Source of the DNA: Candidatus Rokuibacteriota bacterium
GTDB taxonomy: Bacteria; Methylomirabilota; Methylomirabilia; Rokubacteriales; CSP1-6
Direction of reading: 5' to 3'
DNA: 7,962 nucleotides
NCBI GenBank assembly: GCA_003221435.1
Contig: QHRS01000018.1
Coordinates: 1 to 7,962 of the forward strand
The translations under genes and the position numbers were made by a program. Below are positions 1-6,730 of the stretch, in pieces (position 1 is the first letter of the stretch; every line of letters starts with the position of its first letter). Under the pieces are notes generated by a model. The model saw nothing but the letters and a program-made list of their open reading frames with translations, did no database searches and was not told where the DNA came from.

Positions 1-389
1 GATCCGAGCGCCGTCCTCGGGGCGCGGCTCCGGCTTCCCCTCGATCGGGATGAATGTCGCTTCCGCGAACTTCGGCTCGACGCGGCGCACCTGAGCGTAC
101 CCGAGCACGTCTTCATACCGGCCGAGCGGCCTGCCCGTCAGCGGATGGCGGAACACCTCGCCCTTGCGGAAGACGGTGAACTCCTGCCCGACCCGCACGT
201 CCTTGCCGGTGAGGTCGAGGTACAGGCGCTTGCCGTCGACCGCGACGATGATGCCCTCGATGGGCTGGAAGGTCTTGATGAACTCCGCCTCCATCAGGCC
301 GAACGTGGCGCCGACCCGATCGGCGAGCCCGGCGTGGGCCGGGCCGGCGGCGAGGAACAGCGCGACGAGCGCAAGGACGCGCTGTACCT

Positions 390-393
<4 letters not shown>
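1..393 (-). CDS. Secreted FlgT-C-terminal-like protein, 3' end beyond window edge
   Basis: The 131 visible residues are in frame to the window edge. A TTG start at 391-393 gives a good Sec signal peptide: K2 and R5, a hydrophobic core at about residues 6-17, and a cleavage motif AHA at 19-21. The mature part has a beta-rich core (EGIIVAVDGKRLYLDL at 46-61, VGQEFTVFRKGE at 68-79) followed by HPLTGRPLG (83-91) and a YEDVLGYAQV segment. This order resembles the C-terminal domain of FlgT-like flagellar/envelope proteins; the assignment is by eye. In FlgT-like proteins this fold is periplasmic or outer-membrane associated, but no flagellar gene is nearby, so the role is unknown. The TTG overlaps the mutase TGA (TTGA), which suggests translational coupling, and no Shine-Dalgarno sequence is obvious. 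An upstream start inside the mutase is possible but would bury the signal peptide. Confidence 0.68.
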
Positions 394-1979
<1,586 letters not shown>

Positions 1980-1995
1980 ACGCCCAAGGGGGGGC

Positions 1996-3546
1996 TCATA
2001 GGGGGATGTTGCCGTGTTTTTTGGGCGGATTCGAGTCGCGCTTGGTGTGCAGGAGATCCAGCATGGTGATGAGCCGGGCCCGCGTGTACTTGGGCTCGAT
2101 GACCTCGTCGATGTACCCGCGCTCGGCGCCCACGTACGGGTTGGCGAACTTCTCGCGGTACTCACGCGTCTTCTCGTCCTTGAAGGCCGCCGCGTCGCCC
2201 GCCTGCTCGAGCTCGCGGCGGTACAGGATGTTCACGGCGCCGTCCGGACCCATCACGGCGATCTCGGCCGTGGGGTAGGCGAAGTTGGCATCGCCGCGGA
2301 TGTGCTTGGAGGACATGACGCAGTACGCACCGCCGTATGCCTTGCGCGTGATGACCGTGATCTTCGGCACCGTGGCCTCGCAGTACGCGAACAGCAGCTT
2401 CGCGCCGTGCTTGATGATACCGCCGTATTCCTGCGCCGTCCCGGGCAGAAACCCGGGAACGTCCTCGAACGTCACGAGCGGGAGGTTGAAGCAGTCGCAG
2501 AAGCGGACGAACCGGGCGCCCTTGAGCGAGGCGTTGATGTCGAGGCAGCCGGCGAGGTGCGCGGGCTGATTGGCGACGATGCCGACGGGCCGCCCGCCGA
2601 GCCGGCCGAAGCCGACGACGATATTCTGGGCGTAGTCGGCGTGCACCTCGAAGAAGTAGTGGTCGTCGAGCACCGTGCGGATGAGGTCCTTGATGTCGTA
2701 CGGCTTGTTCGGCTGCTCCGGCACGACGGACTGCAAGTGTTCGTCGACGCGGTCGGCGGGATCGAGCGTGGGCCGGATGGGCGGGTCTTCGAGATTGTTC
2801 TGCGGGAGGAAGGTCAGCAGCTCCCGGATGAGCGCCAGACACTCCTCTTCGCCCTCGGCCGCGAAGTGCGCGACTCCCGAGGTGCCGGCGTGCGTGCCGG
2901 CCCCGCCGAGCTCCTCGGCCGAGACCTCCTCGTGTGTCACCGCCTTGATTACGTCGGGCCCCGTCACGAACATGTAGGACGAGCCCTTGACCATGAAGAC
3001 GAAGTCGGTGATCGCGGGCGAGTAGACCGCGCCGCCCGCGCACGGCCCCATGATCGCCGAGATCTGCGGCACGACGCCGGACGCGAGCGTGTTGCGAAGA
3101 AAGATGTCCGCGTACCCCGCGAGCGACACGACACCTTCCTGGATGCGGGCGCCGCCCGAGTCGTTCAGCCCGATGATGGGCACGCCGGTCTTCACGGCGA
3201 GGTCCATGATCTTGCAGATCTTGCGCGCGTACGTCTCCGACAGCGAGCCGCCAAAGACCGTGAAGTCCTGCGCGAACACGAACACCGGCCGGCCGTGGAC
3301 CCGCCCAGATCCGGTCACGACGCCGTCTCCGAGGATCTTCTGCGCCTCCATACCGAAGTCGTGGCTCTGGTGGACAACGAACTTGTCGACTTCGGTGAAC
3401 GTGCCCTTGTCCAGCAGCAGGTCGATCCGCTCGCGCGCGACCTTCTTGCCCGCCTTGTGCTGGCGCTGGACCCGCTCTTCCCCGCCGCCCAGTTCGGCCC
3501 TGGCGTTGCGCCGACGAAACTCCTCGAAGCGATCGGAGAGGGACAT
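1996..3546 (-). CDS. pccB: Acyl-CoA carboxylase carboxyltransferase (propionyl-CoA carboxylase beta type)
   Basis: A 516-residue biotin-dependent carboxyltransferase that moves CO2 from carboxybiotin to propionyl-CoA and/or acetyl-CoA. Two crotonase-fold halves are visible. The N-terminal half has GLNDSGGARIQEG (126-138) and IMGPCAGGAVYSPA (165-178), including an oxyanion-hole Gly-Gly pair. The C-terminal half has FEDVPGFLPGTAQEYGG (360-376), RKAYGGAYCVMSSKH (401-415) and PTAEIAVMGPDGAVNI (425-440). The C-terminus PPKKHGNIPL is typical of PccB. Length is normal for the family. Start 3546 is supported by AGGA at complement(3555..3558), 8 bp upstream; an ATG 54 bp further up adds a non-family extension. 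Residue 409 is Cys where most propionyl-CoA carboxylases have Asp, a position known to affect acyl chain preference. The biotin carboxylase/carrier partner is not in the window. It is the first gene of the carboxylase-mutase unit. Confidence 0.95.
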   Translation of the reverse strand: MSLSDRFEEFRRRNARAELGGGEERVQRQHKAGKKVARERIDLLLDKGTFTEVDKFVVHQSHDFGMEAQKILGDGVVTGSGRVHGRPVFVFAQDFTVFGGSLSETYARKICKIMDLAVKTGVPIIGLNDSGGARIQEGVVSLAGYADIFLRNTLASGVVPQISAIMGPCAGGAVYSPAITDFVFMVKGSSYMFVTGPDVIKAVTHEEVSAEELGGAGTHAGTSGVAHFAAEGEEECLALIRELLTFLPQNNLEDPPIRPTLDPADRVDEHLQSVVPEQPNKPYDIKDLIRTVLDDHYFFEVHADYAQNIVVGFGRLGGRPVGIVANQPAHLAGCLDINASLKGARFVRFCDCFNLPLVTFEDVPGFLPGTAQEYGGIIKHGAKLLFAYCEATVPKITVITRKAYGGAYCVMSSKHIRGDANFAYPTAEIAVMGPDGAVNILYRRELEQAGDAAAFKDEKTREYREKFANPYVGAERGYIDEVIEPKYTRARLITMLDLLHTKRDSNPPKKHGNIPL

Positions 3547-3636
3547 CGCCCCAATCCTAAACGCATTTCGGCCGTGTGTGCGATAATTCCCGGGGCCCAT
3601 GAGCTTTCCTGTGCGGTCGCCGAGCGCGCCGGCGGC

Positions 3637-3660
3637 TCGAGCGCCGGCTTGGCCGGCGCA
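3637..3660. repeat. Repeat element A, copy 1 (perfect 8-bp stem-loop)
   Basis: GCGCCGGC (3641-3648) and GCCGGCGC (3652-3659) form a perfect 8-bp stem with a TTG loop. The 24-bp unit including the leading TCGA matches 6617-6640 at 23 of 24 positions; the one difference is in the loop. It lies 91 bp upstream of the carboxylase start. In both copies element A is on the side nearer the minus-strand gene and element B lies on its far side. Confidence 0.8.
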
Positions 3661-3682
3661 GTTCGTTCAAGTGGTCGCCTGC

Positions 3683-3712
3683 GCGGTGCGGGGCCCCAGC
3701 CCCGCGAACCGC
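3683..3712. repeat. Long GC-rich stem-loop between repeat elements A and B
   Basis: GCGGT (3683-3687) and GCGGGGC (3688-3694) pair with GCCCCGC (3699-3705) and ACCGC (3708-3712). This gives 12 base pairs, a CCCA loop and a 2-nt GA bulge on the 3' side. No second copy occurs in this window; the A-B unit at 6617-6679 lacks it. It could be an inserted module or part of a longer form of the repeat. No T-run follows on either strand, so it is not a canonical terminator. Confidence 0.6.
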
Positions 3713-3725
3713 TCGGCTTCCCAAA

Positions 3726-3764
3726 CCGGGGGGAGGTTCGGAAGGGGGGCGGAGCCCTCCTCCG
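3726..3764 (+). repeat. Repeat element B, copy 1 (diverged)
   Basis: The unit begins CCGGGGGGAGGTTCGGAA and runs into a stem-loop: CGG, an unpaired A at 3742, then AGGGGGGC, a GGA loop (3751-3753), and GCCCTCCTCCG. That is 11 pairs including one G-T. Compared with the copies at 5069-5107 and 6643-6679, the C-run is interrupted by a T. It lies just upstream of the DUF948 start, where no gene ends, so a pure terminator role does not fit this copy. Confidence 0.75.
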
Positions 3765-3770
3765 CGGAGG
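3759..3770 (+). promoter_or_regulatory. Palindrome overlapping the likely ribosome site of the DUF948-like gene
   Basis: CCTCCGCGGAGG is a perfect 12-bp palindrome. Its right arm supplies the only Shine-Dalgarno-like GGAGG before the gene. GGAGG ends 1 bp before ATG 3772 and 13 bp before ATG 3784. Neither spacing is ideal, so the start choice is open, and the purine arm could be hidden in RNA pairing with its left arm or with element B. Confidence 0.4.
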
Positions 3771-3771
3771 G

Positions 3772-4173
3772 ATGAGCTCCTGGATGCCGGCTCTCATCAC
3801 GCTGTGTCTCGTCGTGGCAACCGCGGTCCTGATCCTCTTGATCCCGGCCATCATTTCGCTCCGGCGCTCGCTGCAGCGCGCCGAGACGGTCCTGATGCTC
3901 CTCGAGCGCGAGATCGGTCCGCTCGCCGCCCAGACCCAGGGGCTCGCGGAGGACCTGCGGACCCTCGTGCGACAGGGCAACCGGGAGCTCGAACGCCTCG
4001 GCGCGGTCGCCGAGCGCGTCGGCGATCTCTCCGAACGGGCGGCGCGGCTCGTGACCGCCGTGAGCGGCTTCACGCGGGTCGGGCAGATCGTCGGGGCCAC
4101 GGCCGCGATCCGAAAAGGACTGAACGTGTTCATCAACAGGGTTCGAAAGCATGGAGGACGCTACGATGGCTGA
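3772..4173 (+). CDS. DUF948-like membrane-anchored coiled-coil protein
   Basis: A 133-residue protein with one N-terminal membrane segment (about 5-29: PALITLCLVVATAVLILLIP onward), then R31 and R32 and a long heptad-like helix at about 33-95 rich in Leu, Glu and Arg, then a short tail (GQIVGATAAIRKGLNVF). A single anchor plus coiled coil is typical of DUF948 proteins, found in many bacteria beside YtxH genes and without a firm biochemical function. The C-terminal part faces the cytoplasm or the periplasm depending on orientation; the Arg pair after the membrane segment favours the cytoplasm. ATG 3772 is used here, but ATG 3784 is equally plausible. The gene overlaps the YtxH-like gene by 8 bp. 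It opens a three-gene plus-strand operon divergent from the carboxylase. Confidence 0.8.
   Translation: MSSWMPALITLCLVVATAVLILLIPAIISLRRSLQRAETVLMLLEREIGPLAAQTQGLAEDLRTLVRQGNRELERLGAVAERVGDLSERAARLVTAVSGFTRVGQIVGATAAIRKGLNVFINRVRKHGGRYDG
4153..4157 (+). promoter_or_regulatory. Ribosome binding site that sets the YtxH-like start
   Basis: GGAGG sits 8 bp before ATG 4166. An in-frame ATG at 4151 lies directly against this motif and has no ribosome site of its own, so 4166 is preferred. The site is inside the end of the DUF948-like gene, consistent with coupled translation. Confidence 0.7.
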
Positions 4174-4468
4174 CGATGGCTCGGCCGCCGGATACCTCGG
4201 ATGGTTCTTTCTCGGCGCCGCCCTCGGCGCGGCGGCGGCGTTGCTTGTGGCTCCGAGGACGGGCCGCGAGACGCGGGGTCTCCTCACGGCAAAGGGCAAC
4301 GAGTTCGCGGAGAAGGCGCAACAACTCGCCACCGAAGCGCAGGGCCGCGCCGGTGAGTGGTTGGACAAGAACCGCGAGCTGTTCGAGGAGCAGACGCAGC
4401 GGCTCATGAGCGCAATCGAGGCGGGCAAGCAGGCGATGCGGGAGGACATGGGGAAGAAGGCGAGCTGA
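4166..4468 (+). CDS. YtxH domain-containing protein
   Basis: A 100-residue protein with a small-residue-rich membrane helix at about 9-29 (GYLGWFFLGAALGAAAALLV) followed directly by APRTGRETR (29-37), the hallmark junction of YtxH proteins. An amphipathic, charged helix (about 42-96) follows, rich in Glu, Gln, Ala and Lys. YtxH proteins were first noted in Bacillus general-stress genes; the family has no established enzymatic role. Length is typical. The start at 4166 follows GGAGG at good spacing and overlaps the preceding stop by 8 bp; the next gene starts 7 bp after the stop. The tight packing indicates one transcript of membrane-anchored helical proteins, possibly envelope stress or structural factors, which is inference from context. 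Confidence 0.87.
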   Translation: MADDGSAAGYLGWFFLGAALGAAAALLVAPRTGRETRGLLTAKGNEFAEKAQQLATEAQGRAGEWLDKNRELFEEQTQRLMSAIEAGKQAMREDMGKKAS

Positions 4469-4475
4469 GCGCCCC

Positions 4476-5063
4476 GTGCCCGAGATCGAGCTGCCGAACC
4501 CGCACGAGCTGGAGGAACGGCGCGAGAAGAGCTTCACCCGCCGGGTCGCGCTCGTCACGTCCGTCTACGCGGTCGCGCTGGCGATCGCCGCGCTCGGTGG
4601 GAACAGCTACGGACGCGAGATGCTTCTGGCCCAGCAGAAGGCCTCCGACCAGTGGTCCTTCTATCAGGCGCGCTCGATCCGGGAGCACCAGTACCGGGGC
4701 CAGAAGCTACGGCTGGAGGCGGATCTCGTCGAACGCGGCCCGGCGATGCGGGAGGCGGCGCGCGCGAAGGCAGAGGCGCTACTCCAACGGTTCGCCGACG
4801 AGGAAAAGCGCTACAACACGACGAAGGAGCCGATCAAGGCGGAGGCCGAGAAGCTCGAGCAGGAGCGGGATCGCGCCGAGAAGCGGGTCTTCAACTTCGA
4901 GTTTGCGGAGGTGTTTCTCCAGATCTCGATCGTGCTCGCCTCGGTCTCCATCCTCGCGACCTCGCGGCCGATGTTCGGGGTGTCGCTCGTCGCCGCGGTC
5001 CTCGGCGCCGTGCTCACCGGTAACGGCTTCAGGCTCCTATTCACGCTCCCCTTCGGCCACTAG
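4476..5063 (+). CDS. DUF4337 domain-containing membrane protein
   Basis: A 195-residue protein with a GTG start 7 bp after the YtxH-like stop. The N-terminus PEIELPNPHELEE is followed by a basic stretch and a first membrane helix (about 24-42), then MLLAQQKASDQWSFYQARSI (49-68) with REHQYR (69-74), the most recognisable DUF4337 block. A charged helix at about 78-140 is probably a coiled coil. Two membrane segments at about 145-162 and 166-184 close the protein. DUF4337 proteins are uncharacterised; the topology suggests a long soluble loop between membrane anchors. The ribosome site is weak (GAAGG at 4456-4460, 15 bp upstream), so coupled translation is likely. It is the last gene of the plus-strand trio and ends facing lpdA, with stem-loops in the gap. 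Confidence 0.87.
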   Translation: MPEIELPNPHELEERREKSFTRRVALVTSVYAVALAIAALGGNSYGREMLLAQQKASDQWSFYQARSIREHQYRGQKLRLEADLVERGPAMREAARAKAEALLQRFADEEKRYNTTKEPIKAEAEKLEQERDRAEKRVFNFEFAEVFLQISIVLASVSILATSRPMFGVSLVAAVLGAVLTGNGFRLLFTLPFGH

Positions 5064-5068
5064 AAAAC

Positions 5069-5107
5069 TCGGAGGGGGGCTTCGCCCCCCTTCCGAAACC
5101 TCCCCCC
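5069..5107 (-). repeat. Repeat element B, copy 3 (inverted); possible terminator of the DUF4337 operon
   Basis: On plus, TCGGAGGGGGGC (5069-5080) pairs with GCCCCCC plus TTCCGA (5084-5096) around a TTC loop: 12 pairs with one unpaired T. Read on minus, it matches copies 1 and 2, with the unpaired base becoming A at the same stem position, followed by the shared AACCTCCCC block in reverse. It begins 5 bp after the DUF4337 stop, so it can act as a transcription or 3'-end signal. No T-run follows directly; the nearest is GTTTTTGG at about 5117-5124. Confidence 0.78.
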
Positions 5108-5131
5108 AGGAACACGGTTTTTGGGGTAGGC

Positions 5132-5160
5132 TCGGAGGGGGCCGTCGAGGCCCCCTTCGA
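5132..5160 (-). terminator. Stem-loop C, copy 1, at the 3' end of lpdA
   Basis: TCGGAGGGGGCC (5132-5143) and GGCCCCCTTCGA (5149-5160) form a 12-position stem with a GTCGA loop. The single imperfect position is G5135/T5157, a G-U pair in plus-strand RNA and an A-C mismatch in minus-strand RNA. It starts 4 bp past the lpdA stop and faces the DUF4337 operon from the other side. No U-tract follows on the minus strand, so termination is inferred from position and stem strength only. It differs at one position from 6701-6729. Confidence 0.5.
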
Positions 5161-5164
5161 TGAG

Positions 5165-6547
5165 TCAGAGGTGGATCGAGCGCCCGAGCGCGCCGAGGGT
5201 CGCCTCCAGCACCGCCTCGGACAGCGTGGGGTGGGCGTGAATCGTGTGGATGATCTCCTCGAGCGTCGCCTCGAGCGTGCGCCCGACGGCGAACTCGTGG
5301 ATCAACTCGGTCGCCTCGGGTCCGACGATGTGCGCGCCGAGGATCTCGCCGGTGGCCTTGTCGGCCACGACCTTCACGAAGCCTTCGGTCTCCTCAAGCG
5401 CCACCGCCTTGCCGCTCGCGGTGAAGGGGAACCGGCCCACGGTGATCTCGCGCCCGTTGCTCTTGGCCGCCGCCTCGGTCATCCCGATCGACGCGACCTG
5501 CGGGCGCGCGTAGGTGCACGACGGGACGTTCCCGTAATCGACCGGGCCCGGGCGCTGGCCCGCGATCGTCTCGGCGGCGACGATGCCCTCGGCGGAGGCC
5601 TTGTGCGCGAGAAGCGGCGGTCCGGCCATGTCGCCGATCGCGTAGAGCCCCTTTACCGAGGTCTCCATCGAGGGGGAGACCTTGACGAAGCCGCGCTGGA
5701 CCGCGACGCCGAGCGCCTCGAGCCCGAGCCCCTCGACCTTCGCGGCGCGCCCGACCGCCATGAGCACCAGGTCGGCCTGCATCCGCTCGCCGCCGGCCTC
5801 GACCGTCACGCCGCTCTGGGACACCGTGACCGCGCGTACCATCACGCCGGTTCTGATCGTGATGCCCCGGCGCGTGAAGGTCTTCGCCATGTGTGCGGAG
5901 ACCTCCTCATCCTCGACCGGCAGGACGCGCGGCAGTGCCTCGAGCAGCGTCACCTGGACGCCGTACGAGGCATACACGTCCGCGAACTCGACGCCAACGG
6001 CGCCGGCCCCGATGATCACGAGCGAGGCCGGGGCCCGCTCGTTCCGGACGGCGCCGTTCGACGAGATCACCCGCTGCTCGTCGATGGCGATGCCCGGCAG
6101 CGATCGCGGCTCGGAGCCGGTCGCGAGGATGACGGCCTTCGCCTCGAGTGTCTGCGTGCCCGTGGCGCCGGCGACCTCCACGACGCTGGCCGACGGGAGG
6201 GACCCGCGGCCTGGGAACAGGGTGATCTTGTTCTTGCGGAAGAGGAACTCCACGCCTTTGGCCATACGGTCGGCGACGCGCCGGCTGCGCTGGATCGCGG
6301 CGGCGTAGTCGGCCCGGAACCCGGAGAGGGTGATGCCGAACTCGGACGCGCGGTGAAAGAGGCTGACGATCTCGGCGTTCCGGAGAAGCGCCTTCGTGGG
6401 GATGCAGCCCCAGTTGAGGCAAACGCCGCCGGGCCGATCGTCCTCGACCGTGGCGACCGAGAGCCCGAGCTGGGCGCAGCGGATCGCGGCGACATACCCG
6501 CCCGGGCCCGTGCCCACCACGGCCACGTCAAACTTCTGGCTCGCCAT
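5165..6547 (-). CDS. lpdA: Dihydrolipoamide dehydrogenase (E3)
   Basis: A 460-residue flavoprotein that reoxidises dihydrolipoyl groups with NAD+ for 2-oxo acid dehydrogenase complexes. An FAD-binding GTGPGGYVAAIRCAQLG lies at 12-28. The redox-active disulfide is in GGVCLNWGCIPTKALL (C43, C48). An ATGSEPRSLPG block at 142-152 and an NAD-binding GAGAVGVEFA (180-189) follow, with E203 at the end of the next strand, as expected for NAD rather than NADP. The second FAD motif is LYAIGDMAG (301-309). The C-terminal interface motif HAHPTLSE supplies the catalytic His439-Glu444 pair. Length is normal and no key residue is missing. ATG 6547 is preceded by GGGAG at complement(6556..6560), 8 bp upstream. 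E2 lies upstream on the same strand, but a 183-bp gap with its own promoter-like sequence separates them, so E3 may be expressed independently to serve several complexes. Confidence 0.97.
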   Translation of the reverse strand: MASQKFDVAVVGTGPGGYVAAIRCAQLGLSVATVEDDRPGGVCLNWGCIPTKALLRNAEIVSLFHRASEFGITLSGFRADYAAAIQRSRRVADRMAKGVEFLFRKNKITLFPGRGSLPSASVVEVAGATGTQTLEAKAVILATGSEPRSLPGIAIDEQRVISSNGAVRNERAPASLVIIGAGAVGVEFADVYASYGVQVTLLEALPRVLPVEDEEVSAHMAKTFTRRGITIRTGVMVRAVTVSQSGVTVEAGGERMQADLVLMAVGRAAKVEGLGLEALGVAVQRGFVKVSPSMETSVKGLYAIGDMAGPPLLAHKASAEGIVAAETIAGQRPGPVDYGNVPSCTYARPQVASIGMTEAAAKSNGREITVGRFPFTASGKAVALEETEGFVKVVADKATGEILGAHIVGPEATELIHEFAVGRTLEATLEEIIHTIHAHPTLSEAVLEATLGALGRSIHL

Positions 6548-6601
6548 TTCCGAGGCTCCCGTTAGCGGCTTCGAGGTGCAGTCACAGCTGCTACGCCTGC
6601 G

Positions 6602-6607
6602 ATTATA
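6602..6607 (-). promoter_or_regulatory. Consensus -10 box for lpdA
   Basis: The minus strand reads TATAAT here, a perfect sigma-70-type -10 box and rare in such GC-rich DNA. It would place the transcript start about 48 bases before the lpdA ATG. The position 17 bp upstream reads AAGCCG, not a -35 match, and lies inside stem-loop A. The promoter would therefore depend on the -10 alone, on an activator, or on the stem-loop region itself. Confidence 0.5.
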
Positions 6608-6616
6608 ACCGCCGCT

Positions 6617-6640
6617 TCGAGCGCCGGCTTTGCCGGCGCA
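6617..6640. repeat. Repeat element A, copy 2
   Basis: GCGCCGGC (6621-6628) and GCCGGCGC (6632-6639) form a perfect 8-bp stem with a TTT loop. It matches 3637-3660 except for one loop base. It overlaps the expected -35 region of lpdA and is followed after 2 bp by element B. In copy 1 the same two elements are separated by 65 bp carrying an extra stem-loop. Confidence 0.8.
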
Positions 6641-6642
6641 AT

Positions 6643-6679
6643 CCGGGGGAGGTTCGGAAGGGGGCGGAGCCCCCTCCGA
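6643..6679 (+). repeat. Repeat element B, copy 2
   Basis: It begins CCGGGGGAGGTTCGGAA. The stem-loop is TCGG (6654-6657), an unpaired A6658, AGGGGGC, a GGA loop (6666-6668), GCCCCCT and CCGA (6676-6679): 11 pairs. The G-run is one base shorter than in copies 1 and 3, and so is the C-run, which keeps the stem intact. On the minus strand it lies downstream of the E2 stop in the same orientation that copy 3 has downstream of the DUF4337 stop. Confidence 0.8.
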
Positions 6680-6700
6680 GAATCGAGCTGTGGGGGATGC

Positions 6701-6729
6701 TCGAAGGGGGCCGTCGAGGCCCCCTTCGA
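6701..6729 (-). terminator. Stem-loop C, copy 2, directly after the E2 stop
   Basis: TCGAAGGGGGCC (6701-6712) and GGCCCCCTTCGA (6718-6729) form a perfect 12-bp stem with a 5-base GTCGA loop. One base separates it from the TAA of E2. It differs by a single base from 5132-5160. No T-run follows on the minus strand, so it could be a non-canonical terminator, an RNA-stabilising 3' end, or a protein or RNA processing site. Confidence 0.55.
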
Positions 6730-6730
6730 T

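Larger units (their letters stand above)
3547..3771. other. Divergent intergenic region with several stem-loops
   Basis: This 225-bp gap separates divergent transcription units, so it should hold promoters for both. I see no convincing -35/-10 pair. Weak -10-like words are GATAAT on plus (3582-3587) and AATTAT on minus at about 3583-3588. From 3637 to 3770 it is dominated by inverted repeats: element A, a long stem-loop at 3683-3712, element B, and a 12-bp palindrome touching the DUF948 start. No small ORF with family resemblance was seen. Confidence 0.6.

Noticed and set aside
1..6. The window begins with GATC, suggesting a cloning junction
   Set aside because: One short site at a window edge is uninformative, and the open reading frame runs through it cleanly.
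1980..2165. 62-residue N-terminal extension of the mutase frame
   Set aside because: It overlaps the end of the carboxylase, has no family resemblance and is Ser/Thr/Arg-rich; the family N-terminus begins at ATG 1979.
3547..3600. 18-residue N-terminal extension of the carboxylase from an upstream ATG
   Set aside because: ATG 3546 has AGGA 8 bp upstream and gives the usual family N-terminus.
2014..3771. Long plus-strand open extension upstream of the DUF948-like gene, antisense to the carboxylase
   Set aside because: Composition is that of an antisense shadow. Only the last 133 residues, from ATG 3772, look like a real protein.
5064..5164. G-runs as possible G-quadruplexes
   Set aside because: The G-runs are accounted for by strong inverted repeats with matching C-runs; a four-tract pattern with three or more G's and short loops was not evident.
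5171..6565. Plus-strand open frame covering all of lpdA
   Set aside because: Low-complexity Arg/Asp/Gly/Leu translation complementary to clear dihydrolipoamide dehydrogenase motifs; a shadow.
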